Below are positions 1 to 9,957 of a DNA stretch of 64,000 nt, piece after piece. This stretch comes from Argentina anserina (Eukaryota; Streptophyta; Magnoliopsida; Rosales; Rosaceae). The stretch is from assembly GCF_933775445.1 (NCBI RefSeq), contig NC_065877.1:30876001-30940000 (forward strand), in the 5' to 3' direction. The notes beneath the pieces were generated by a model. That model saw nothing but the letters and a program-made list of their open reading frames with translations. It was not told the DNA's origin and made no database searches. Numbering within the stretch: the stretch's first letter is position 1; each line of letters starts with the position of its first letter. Position numbers and translations under genes: made by a program.

Positions 1-1264
1 AACAAGGTGAGTAAAATCTCACATATTTACGAATCTACCCTCGCGGTGATTCAAGATTTTCGCAAGAGTATTTAATAATGAATTACAACATGTATACAAT
101 TTAGTGGATTACATATATACTGTATAATGGTAATAAATACATATATATATAATTCATTATATTATATACTGTTATTAATTCATTAGAAATAGTCATTTCG
201 ATGACGGAAGTTTGTGTATTGAGCATGTGTGGTGAAATATGACATGTATAAGATATAGTGGACTATATATGTATTGTATAAATGGTAAATAAGTACGAAT
301 ATATATAGTTTGCTATATAATATACTGTTATGATTTTATTATGATTATATTGAGCATGTGATTTGAATTGTACAATATGATGTGAGATTATTGTACGTGA
401 TTTTTAACATTGAGATTGTTAAAATGTGAATTGTCTTCGGACCTGATTTTTGGTACAATATGATGTGAGATTATTGTACGTGTTTGGCAAGTCGAAACCT
501 AGCCTTTGGCCGGGCGAAAGTTACGATACAGTTAGAGCTCTAGTCTGTCTGCCTTAGTACTGCATGTGAGGTAACGGGTGGTTATCTGCTCATGGGTACT
601 CAGTTTATTTTGGATGTTGGGTAGCAGGTGGCTATCCAATATCAGCGGTGTATTACGAGAGGGGTAACAGATGTGTACCAGCGTTCTTGGTACCCGTATT
701 ATAAATGCATTGGGTAACCAGAAGGGTTACTTAATTTTCTCATGAGCGTTTCATTTCATATTTCTTTGGGACAACCAGATGGGCTGTCCATTGACTCATG
801 AGGGCATTTATATTTGTTGTTTTGTGATCTTTCGTATATTTTGATATGCGAATTATATTCTGATTTTTACTCATACGAGCTATAAGCTTACCGGGTTGTG
901 TTTACAATCCCGGTGCACCAATTCGATGGTGTATGGGATAATTCCGCAGGTGCTGATTAGTGGAGGTTGAGTGACGACTACAGAGGCTCGAAGTCGTTCG
1001 TATCCTACTTGTGGTGAGGTTTTAGCGTGGATTTGTGTAATTTTATTTGTGAGATTTTGTGAGTGATTTGTGAGGATTATTACATTTCCATTTTATGTAT
1101 GGATTATAAATTTGGGTTGTAATAATTGGTTGTCTGAGTTGTATTGAGAACTCAGAATTGATCCGCTGTTACACTTTAATGATTTCGATTTATTTGAGAT
1201 TATTTTTGTGTTTAACGACTTTAGAATTTTGAGTTTTTAAGCTCGAAATTTTGGGGTCGTTACA
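1..1264 (+). repeat. 5' LTR, 3' portion only
   Basis: It matches 7489-8766 almost base for base and ends GTTACA, the expected CA end. It starts in mid-LTR at a strong splice-donor-like AAG/GTGAGT. It contains five short stem-loops (about 570-790) separated by CTCATGAG palindromes, and a longer hairpin at 890-914. Confidence 0.95.
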
Positions 1265-1266
1265 GT

Positions 1267-1278
1267 TGGTATCAGAGC
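1267..1278 (+). other. Primer binding site, tRNA-Met type
   Basis: TGGTATCAGAGC lies two bases after the LTR end. It is the standard plant primer site complementary to the 3' end of initiator tRNA-Met. Confidence 0.93.
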
Positions 1279-1550
1279 CTAAGTGCGTATTTGGCGATTA
1301 TCAATATCATCCGGGAGCGATGATCTGACTGCAGGCGGGCACCCATCACATGCTCCTCGGTATTGATATGTCGTCGGGTACGCGAGAGTGTTTTAGGAGC
1401 CATACCTCACTGTTTGGTCCTCTAGGGAGTATTGTGATGATACTTCGATGATTCATCTGATTTTGGAATGTCATGTTAATATCTTTGGATCTGTTTTGGC
1501 TGAGTTCGAGATTTCTTGAGTATTGACTGAGTGTATCGTTTTTGAAGGTG

Positions 1551-4500
1551 ATGAACTCTGATAAGGGCCGAGGACGGGCGAGAGGCCGAGGTCGAGGTAG
1601 GACCACATGCCGAGTCCGCAACGTGGAGAACCTTTATGAGGAGGCTGCTCCACAAGAATAGCAGGTAGGCCGAGGTCGAGGTAGGACCACAGGTCGAGTC
1701 CGCAACGTGGAGAACCTTTATGAGGAGGCTGCTCCACAGGAAGAGCATGTTGAGCCTGCTGCTGCGGTTAGAGATGATGGACGAGTGTTGAAGCTGATCA
1801 AGGATATCAATGCACTGGCAGCGCCTACTTTTCATGGTGGACTAGATCATATGGTAGCTGACCACTGGATCGAGGGCATGGAGACATATTTTGAGATGAT
1901 AGAGTGCACATCGATTGAGAAGAGAAAGATAGCTACTTTCTTTCTAAGAGATGATGCTCTGGACTGGTGGAAGAGCATGAGACAGACAGTTGATGTGACT
2001 ACATTCACATGGGAGGGTTTCACTGTCCTTTTCCGAGAGAAGTACTTTCCAGCCTCCGTACAGGAGAACATGGAGCTTGAGTTTCTGGCACTGGTACAGG
2101 GAGACATGACCGTTAGAGAGTATGATGCTCAATTTTCGCAGCTGTACCGGTATGTCAGGCCTATGATTGCGACCTATTTGGCTCAGAAGTATCTACGTGG
2201 GCTGAAACAAGAGTACAAGACCATGATATCAGTCCTTTGCTTGACTACAAGGGAGCCGATATTTGAGAGTGCTATGAGCTTGGAGCAAGCAGAGAAGACT
2301 CAAACAGGTGATGTGGGGAACAGAGATGCAAAGGGAAAAGGCAAGGCAATCTATACAAGCAGCGAGCACTCAGGGCCGAAGGATAGGTCATGGAAGAGGC
2401 CAAGACCCCACTATCAGGCTCCGACAAGGGCACCACCCCTAGCTATCAGGGCAGCACCAGTCAGACCATTGGCAGCGGTGAGGTGTTATGGCTGTAATGA
2501 GATGGGACATTACGCCTCAGCATGTCCGAAGCCGAAGAGAGAAGGCTGCCACCGGTGCGGGCAGGTGGGACACATAGCTCGAGATTGTACCCGACCACTT
2601 CCGGGTAGACAGGAACGGCCGCAGAGACAGCTACCAGCGGGCCAAGCTAGAGTGTTCGCAGTGGGTCAACGAGACACAGGGGTGGAAGGTACATTATCAC
2701 TTTTTGACTACCTTGCTAGAATACTGTTCGATACGGGAGCATCGCATTCATTCATTGCTAGTTCGGTAGTAGAGATGCTAGGATTGATTCCTACACCTCT
2801 TGGGGACGCCTTATGTGTCACTTCACCCCTTGGAGTGTCACTTGAGTTAGAGACAATCTGCAAAGCTTGTCCTATTTGGATTGGAAGTAGAGAGTTCTCT
2901 GCTTCATTGATTGTGATTCCGGACCACACTTATGATGTGATCTTGGGGATTGATTGGTTGAGACCACAGCATGCTGTGATTGATTGTTTTGACATGGTGG
3001 TGTCCTTTCATAGACCCGGAGAGCCAGTGTTTCGTTATCGTTGCCTCAAGTCCGATAACGCCATGAGATCAGGAGTTTTGGCACATGTGGAGTCAGTGGA
3101 TCAGAAAGTAACTATCGCAGACATTGTGGTAGTATCTGAGTTTGGTGAAGTGTTCCAAGAGATACCGGGGCTACCTCCTCGAAGAGTGGTAGATTTCTGC
3201 ATTGATGTAGTACCTGGTACATCACCTGTGTCAAAGGCGCCATATAGAATGGGGCAGAATGAACTTAAGGAGCTGAAGGTGCAGATTGATGAGCTATTAG
3301 ACCAAGGGTTCATTAGACCTAGCGTTTCACCTTGGGGAGCGCCTGTTTTGTTCGTGAAGAAGAAAGATGGTTCTCTGCGGTTATGTGTGGACTACAGAGA
3401 ACTGAACAAGGTGACCATCAAGAATAGGTATCCCTTACCTAGGATTGATGACCTATTCGATCAGCTCAAAGGTGCTACGGTGTTCTCAAAGATTGATTTG
3501 AGATTCGGTTACCATCAGCTCAGAGTGAAGGAAGAAGATATATCGAAGACAGCCTTCAGGACCCGGTATGGACATTATGAGTTTGTCGTCATGCCATTTG
3601 GTCTAACGAATGCACCAGCGGTCTTCATGAGTTTGATGAACCAAGTATTTAGTCCATACTTGGATGAGTTCGTAGTGGTGTTTGTGGATGACATTCTGAT
3701 ATACTCCAAGACACAAGAAGAACATGTGGTGCATCTGAGAACAGTGTTGCAGACTTTGAAGGAGGCGAGACTGTACGCCAAGCTAGAGAAGTGTGAGTTC
3801 TGGAAAGAATAGGTCAAATTCCTTGGTCATGTTGTCTCAAAAGATGGAGTACTAGTGGACCCGTCAAAGGTAGAGGCAGTAAAGAATTAGAGTCGTCCAA
3901 AGAACCCTACAGAGATACGTAGTTTCCTCGGTTTGGCAGGTTACTACAGGAGGTTTATCGAGGGGTTTTCTAGTATTGCATCTTCATTGACCAAGTTGAC
4001 CAAGAAAGATACTCCGTTCGTGTGGACGGATGCATGTGAGGAAGCATTCAATAAACTAAAGACTAGACTGACCACAGCTCCAGTGTTGTCGATTCCTTCT
4101 AGTGGTGGTGGCTATGTCATTTACAGTGATGCTTCGCTCCAAGGTTTGGGTTGTGTGTTGATGCAGCATGGAGGAGTTGTTGCTTATGGCTCGAGACAGT
4201 TGAAGATTCATGAGAAGAATTATCCGACACACGACCTAGAGCTTGCGGCGGTTGTATTTGCCCTGAAGATTTGGAGACATTACTTGTATGGTGAGAAATT
4301 TCAACTCTTTTCAGATCATAAGAGTTTGAAGTACTTGTTCTCACAGAAGGAGCTGAATATGAGGCAGAGGAGATGGATGAAACTCCTCAAGGACTATGAC
4401 TTCACATTAGAGTACCACCCGGGGAAGGCAAATGTTGTGGCTGATGCCTTGAGCAGGAAACCGAGAGGGGTTGTAGCTTCACTTATGGTCCAGGAATGGT

Positions 4501-6032
4501 TCATGCTGGAAACTGCATCAGAGTTTGATTTGGTACCATCGGAAGGAGAACCAAGGGTCTTCCTTGGTAGTGTCATGGTACAACCCACATTGATCACGAG
4601 GATCATACAAGGACAGGCGCGGGATAGACTCTCCCAAGCTAAGTTGGCAGATCTTGTAGTTGATACGCTTGATGAGTGCCCTTCTGAGTGGAGAGTTGGA
4701 CCCGATGGAGGGTTGAGGTTTGGGGCAAGATTGTGTGTCCCAGATTGTGATGATCTTCGGGAGGAGGTCCTCCGTACGGCACATCGTTCACGTTATACCG
4801 TTCATCCAGGGAATACCAAGATGTACAAGGACCTATGCAGGCAATTCTGGTGGGACGGTATGAAGAAAGATGTAGCAGAGTTCGTATCGAAGTGCCTTAC
4901 GTGTCAGCAAGTTAAAGCAGAACATCAACGACCAGCTGGCATGTTGAAACCACTGACTATTCCTCTTTGGAAGTGGGAGCAGATATCTATGGATTTTGTG
5001 ACCGGATTACCTAGATCGAAGAAGGGTCACAATGTCATATGGGTGATTGTCGATCGGTTGACGAAGTCGGCTCATTTTCTCCCAGTATCGATGAAGTACT
5101 CAGTGGACGTGCTTGGGAAGCTATATGTGGATGAGGTAGTGAGATTTCATGGTGCTCCAGTTTCTATTGTTTCTGATAGAGATACGCGTTTCACTTCGAA
5201 GTTCTGGGGTGGTTTGCAGAAGGCGATGGGTACTACCTTGGATATGAGTACAGCTTTTCACCCTCAGACGGATGGACAGACAGAGAGGGTGAATCAAGTG
5301 ATGGAAGACATGTTGAGAGCATGTGTGTTGGATTTCAAGGGTAGCTGGGAAGACCATTTGAGATTGATTGAGTTTGCCTACAACAACAGCTACCATTCTA
5401 GCATTGGCATGGCACCTTATGAGGCTCTTTATGGTAGACCATGTCGTTCACCGATTTGTTGGGCCGAAGTTGGTGATGAGGCACTGATGGGTCCAGAGGT
5501 GGTTCAGGAAACCACGGAGAAGATCTCAATCATTCGGGATAGAATCCTGACAGCTCAGAGCAGACAGAAGAGCTATGCGGACTTGAAGAGGAGACATGTG
5601 GAATTTGAGATCGGTGATCATGTGTTCTTGAAAGTTTCACCTATGAGGGGTGTGGTGAGATTTGGCAAGAAGGGAAAGTTGGCACCGAGGTACGTTGGGC
5701 CCTTTGAGATACTCGAGAAGGTGGGCGAACTAGCATATCGACTAGCCTTGCCTACTAGCATGTCGGGCGTTCACAACGTCTTCCACATTTCCATGCTGAG
5801 GAAGTATGTACCAGATGAGTCACATGTGATCGATCATAGCAGCATTGAAGTGAAGGAAAACGCCACATTCGTGGTCGAGCCGGTTCGTATCCTGGATAGA
5901 TCCACAAAGAAGCTCCGGAGGAGAGAAGTTGAGCTAGTCAAGGTGCTGTGGAGTCACCATGATGAGGGTGATGCATCTTGGGAGCTAGAGTCAGACATGA
6001 TAACTAGATATCCACAGTTGTTTGTTGAGTGA
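1551..6032 (+). pseudogene. gag-pol: Gypsy gag-pol polyprotein with three in-frame stops
   Basis: The retroelement polyprotein makes capsid, protease, RT/RNase H and integrase. One reading frame runs from ATG 1551 to the TGA just after codon 6030-6032, broken by TAG at 1659, 3810 and 3888. Domains in order: RG-rich N-terminus; gag domain (about 1800-2300); two CCHC zinc knuckles ([14 protein letters not shown] near 2485 and [14 protein letters not shown] near 2550); aspartic protease with DTGA near 2732; RT with FVDD near 3685; RNase H starting near 4115; integrase with HHCC finger near 4790-4905 and the DDE core from about 4990; chromodomain-like tail near 5930-6030. The stops at 3810 and 3888 fall between RT and RNase H. 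Apart from stops the frame is complete, so this is a recently dead or readthrough-dependent copy. The natural start is ATG 1551; a later in-frame ATG is at 1707. Confidence 0.93.
1585..1752 (+). repeat. 84-bp in-frame tandem duplication at the gag N-terminus
   Basis: The segment starting GCCGAGGTCGAGG at 1585 repeats at 1669. The period is 84 bp, 28 codons, so the frame is kept. The first copy carries TAG at 1659 where the second has GAG. Confidence 0.9.
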
Positions 6033-6056
6033 GCTTGAATTTCGGGGCGAAATTCC

Positions 6057-6071
6057 TTTAAGGGGGTAGAT
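6057..6071 (+). other. Polypurine tract
   Basis: TTTAAGGGGGTAGAT lies directly before the 3' LTR start TGTAATAACC. The same tract precedes the LTR at 33632. Confidence 0.85.
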
Positions 6072-6389
6072 TGTAATAACCCTAGATTTTTAAAACCATA
6101 TTTGAATTGAATTGAATTCTATAAAGTTATGAAATTCAATTAAAATGAAATTGTTTGTTTGCAAACTTTACGAAACGGAAACGGAAACGTTCCGAAAACG
6201 TTTAATAAGAAAACGTTACGTTTCCGAACGAATTTATCGACTTTTATTCCGTCGCTCGGTTTCGAAAACTTTCTTCACGAAAGTTGTAGAGCTCGTCGAT
6301 ACAAGTTCGTGGATATGTGACGGGTTCTAATCGGACGACGTACGTAAAAGTTATTAACGTCGGAAGTTAGTTTCCGATTTGGAAACTAG

Positions 6390-6397
6390 TATAAATA
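6390..6397 (+). promoter_or_regulatory. LTR TATA box
   Basis: TATAAATA lies 318 bp into the LTR. TATA sequences sit at almost the same distance in the two other Tekay-like LTRs (33952, and 23349-23356 on the minus strand), so this is probably the U3 promoter. Confidence 0.7.
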
Positions 6398-7156
6398 GAT
6401 ATTTATGGGATTAGGGTTTCCATAATTAGAAACCCTCCCTCTCTCCTTTCGACCCGCCTCCCTCCTTCTCTCTCTCCCTCCCGACTCTCTCTCCCCTCAA
6501 ACTCTCACCCTCCGAACCTCCTCAACACCGGCGATCTCTACCTTCGGGCTGCCGTGGTCATCACCGCCTAGCCCAAGAGCACCGCACGGCTCTCCTCTAC
6601 GAACCTCGAGGTCGTCGCAGCACCTCGTGACGTCGTGAGCTCCACACTCCAACCCGAGGCTGCAAGCTCCATCGCCACCATCGAGAGCACCACCTTGGCG
6701 ACGTGAGGGCACGAAGAGAGCATCACGACGCCAATCATCGCCCTTGGAGCTTCTGCCATCGATTTAGGGGTCGTGAGGATGTGGGAAGGAAGAGGAGGAG
6801 GAAGAGAAGAGTTTGGACCCGGCGGTGTCGTGATGCTCGCCGTGGTTGGTGTCGGCGCGTGGGCCCCACGCGCTGCCACAGTGAGTGGCGCGTGAGCGCC
6901 ACGCGCGGCCTGCCGGAGGTGGCGCGTGTACCCCACGCGCCGCCACGTGCGGTGGCGCGTGAACAGTGATTCTGAGAAGGGTATTTTAGTAATTTACTTA
7001 AATGTAAATGTAAATTTTATTTACGTACGGTAAATGTAATTAAATTTTACCTACGGTGAATGTAAATATAAATTACTTTCAGTAAATGTAAAAAGTAATT
7101 GTAAAAGGGTAATTTAGTAAAGTTTATTTACTGATATTGTATTTACATTTAAACAG

Positions 7157-7270
7157 TACGTATACGTACAGAAATACGTATATAGTATTTATACGTACAG
7201 AAATACGTATACAATATTTATACGTACAGAAATATGTATATAATATTTATACGTACAGAAATACGTATTA
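7157..7270 (+). repeat. Short tandem repeat inside the LTR
   Basis: About four imperfect copies of a 29-30 bp unit with core TATACGTACAGAAATACGTA. The left LTR lacks this part only because the window starts after it. Confidence 0.8.
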
Positions 7271-9043
7271 ATTGTATATTTGTACAGTAACCGTGAATAG
7301 TAACAGTGAACAGTAACACGGAACAGTAACTTCGTAAAACCGAAAATTGCTGAACAGTGACAGATTATTACTGTTTCGGCATTTAAAGGTTTACGAAACG
7401 ATTCTAAATTCTTTTCTTATCTTTTCAAGGTGATCGTTAAATCGTGGAAATGAATTATCTTCGGGAATTGTGGAATTACGCTCAAGTCAACAAGGTGAGT
7501 AAAATCTCACATATTTACGAATCTACCCTCACGGTGATTCAAGATTTTCGCAAGAGTATTTAATAATGAATTACAACATGTATACAATTTAGTGGATTAC
7601 ATATATACTGTATAATGGTAATAAATACATATATATATAATTCATTATATTATATACTGTTATTAATTCATTAGAAATGGTCATTTCGATGACGGAAGTT
7701 TGTGTATTGAGCATGTGTGGTGAAATATGACATGTATAAGATATAGTGGACTATATATGTATTGTATAAATGGTAAATAAGTATGAATATATATAGTTTG
7801 CTATATAATATACTGTTATGATTTTATTGTGATTATATTGAGCATGTGATTTGAATTGTACAATATGATGTGAGATTATTGTACGTGATTTTTAACATTG
7901 AGATTGTTAAAATATGAATTGTCTTCGGACCTGATTTTTGGTATAATATGATGTGAGATTATTGTACGTGTTTGGCAAGTTGAAACCTAGCCTTTGGCCG
8001 GGCGAAAGTTACGATACAGTTAGAGCTCTAGTCTGTCTGCCTTAGTACTGCATGTGAGGTAACGGGTGGTTATCTGCTCATGGGTACTCAGTTTATTTTG
8101 GATGTTGGGTAGCGGGTGGCTATCCAATATCAGCGGTGTATTACGAGAGGGGTAACAGATGTGTACCAGCGTTCTTGGTACCCGTATTATAAATGCATTG
8201 GGTAACCAGAAGGGTTACTTAATTTTCTCATGAGCGTTTCATTTCATATTTCTTTGGGACAACCAGATGGGCTGTCCATTGACTCATGAGGGCATTTATA
8301 TTTGTTGTTTTGTGATCTTTCGTATATTTTGATATGCGAATTATATTCTGATTTTTACTCATACCAGCTATAAGCTTACCGGGTTGTGTTTACAATCCCG
8401 GTGCACCAATTCAATGGTGTAGGAGATAATTCCGCAGGTGCTGATTAGTGGAGGTTGAGTGACGACTACAGAGGCTCGAAGTCGTTCGTATCCTACTTGT
8501 GGTGAGGTTTTAGCGTGGATTTGTGTGTGAGAATTTGTGTAATTTTATTTGTGAGATTTTGTGAGTGATTTGTGAGGATTATTACATTTCCATTTTATGT
8601 ATGGATTATAAATTTGGGTTGTAATAATTGGTTGTCTGAGTTGTATTGAGAACTCAGAATTGATCCGCTGTTACACTTTAATGATTTCGATTTATTTGAG
8701 ATTATTTTTGTGTTTAACGACTTTAGAATTTTGAGTTTTTAAGCTCGAAATTTTGGGGTCGTTACAATAAAACCCTAGCAAATAACAAACCTTCAGCCAA
8801 AAAACCTTTAATTAAAAGACGAGATGAAGCTTGTAACATTGGTAGACAGTTGTGAGATACTAAAAATAGAGAAAATAGACATATCGTGCACCATATTCTT
8901 GGTAATTCAAATAAACCAAATTAGATTACATGAGACTAGAAACCAAAGTCGACGTTTAGGTTTTGGGAACGCTGAAACAACAACACCATTAAACACTTCT
9001 TCAATGGTACCCCGAGGCGAGAATGAATGAGAAAATAAAAGGC

Positions 9044-9212
9044 AAACTCATTTCCATAAAGCCACAATTTCAGAACAATGCAGAAGAAGATGTGTACTCG
9101 ATTCCGCATGACTTCCACAAAAGGAGCAACGAGATGGAAGTGAAAACCTCGTCGTTGTAAAACATCATCAGTTAGTAAACGTCCATGAAGAGTCTTCCAA
9201 ACAACAAGAGTT
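9044..9212 (-). pseudogene. LINE reverse-transcriptase tail remnant (zf-RVT domain)
   Basis: Read on the minus strand, the segment gives [20 protein letters not shown] and, after a frame shift, RCSFCGSHAESSTHLLLHCS followed by EIVALWK. This is the typical C-terminal zinc-binding domain (zf-RVT) of plant LINE polyproteins: two CxxC-type cysteines, then HLxxxC and a W. The RT core is absent. The fragment abuts the RLP fragment that starts at about 9218 on the other strand. It cannot be active. Confidence 0.75.
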
Positions 9213-9217
9213 TTGCG

Positions 9218-9957
9218 GGATCTAGAGAACTGGAATGCAATGAAATCTGTTGACGAAAACGAGAAAATCTACTTCCAAACCCCTCTTGCATTTGGGATGC
9301 ATCCAGACATGTTCTACTTTGATTACCCAATCACAGTATATATCGTGGAGTTAAAGTATTTAAAGACCCCTTATCTTATGAGACTCATAGACCTCTCAAG
9401 TAACAGATTTGAAGGAGAGATTCCAGGTAACATTGGGAACCTAAGAGGTCTTCATGTGCTCAATCTTTCCAACAACGCTCTCACTGGTCTCATCCCCTTG
9501 TATTTGGGGAACTTGACTGCTCTTGAAGCGTTGGATCTCTCCCAAAATCAGCTCTCGGGAAGAATCCTCAATGATCTCGCACAACTGACATTCCTTGCAT
9601 ACTTCAATGGATCCAACAATCGTCTTTATGGTCCTATCCCACAAGGTCGACAGTTTGGTACATTCCTGGAGGATATGTACCAAGGAAATTCTGGATTGTG
9701 TGGAAAACCTTTGTCAAAGAAATGTGGTGATTCTGAGGATAGAACACCCCATACAATCTTTGAACAAGACGAAGACTCTGGGTTTGAAATTGAGCTAGAT
9801 TGGTTTGTGGTTCTGCCAGGAGTTATTGCTGGTCTAATAGTTGGTGTGGTTGGGGGGGGACTACTTAACAGCCAAAAAGCATGACTGGTTTGTAGAGACA
9901 TTCAGCAGGAGGAGGCAACCGAGAAGCACAAGGCGGAGGAGGGGACTCAGAAGTTAG
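9218..9957 (+). pseudogene. Receptor-like protein, 3' fragment
   Basis: The segment is closely similar to residues of about 761-1000 of the intact RLP at 11728-14763: the island end ([10 protein letters not shown]), the last LRRs ([16 protein letters not shown]), the acidic stretch and the transmembrane segment. The 5' three quarters of the gene is missing and the left junction is with a LINE remnant. A longer G run near 9855-9862 shifts the frame inside the transmembrane/tail region, so the basic tail is out of frame. Its 3' flank resembles the 3' flank of the intact gene, so both come from one tandem duplication. Confidence 0.9.

Larger units (their letters stand above)
1..8766 (+). mobile_element. 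Ty3/Gypsy LTR retrotransposon, chromovirus Tekay/Del type (5' end outside window)
   Basis: The sequence from base 1 recurs from 7489, giving a 5' LTR (truncated by the window edge) and a full 3' LTR. Between them lie a tRNA-Met-type primer site, a gag-pol frame in the order gag, protease, RT, RNase H, integrase, chromodomain-like tail, and a purine tract. I counted about a dozen substitutions and one 14-nt indel over the 1.26 kb of LTR that can be compared, so the insertion is recent. The right flank after TTACA at 8766 begins ATAAA; the left target duplication cannot be seen. The lineage call rests on the integrase C-terminal chromodomain-like segment and on the RT and RNase H motifs. Confidence 0.95.
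6072..8766 (+). repeat. 3' LTR, 2695 bp
   Basis: It begins TGTAATAACC and ends GTTACA. In order it holds a conserved box at about 6241-6383, a TATA box at 6390, a CT-rich leader at 6430-6500, a GC-rich stretch with repeated GCGCGTG/CACGCGC at 6500-6965, an AT-rich 29-30 bp tandem repeat at 7157-7270, a splice-donor-like AAG/GTGAGT at 7492-7500, a stem-loop array at about 8058-8280 and a conserved hairpin at 8378-8402. Open frames in the GC-rich part (for example 6703-6969) look like chance: they are short and resemble no protein I know. Confidence 0.95.

Noticed and set aside
560..800. CRISPR-like array of repeats with spacers
   Set aside because: Units differ, spacers are not unique sequences of equal size, and the whole lies in a plant LTR.
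1267..1278. tRNA gene fragment at the GGTATCAGAGC text (also at 50904 and 55700)
   Set aside because: These are retroelement primer sites, complementary to tRNA-Met, next to LTR ends.
6497..6969. Several overlapping GC-rich open frames in the 3' LTR
   Set aside because: High GC lowers stop frequency on all strands; no domain, and the region is the LTR leader.
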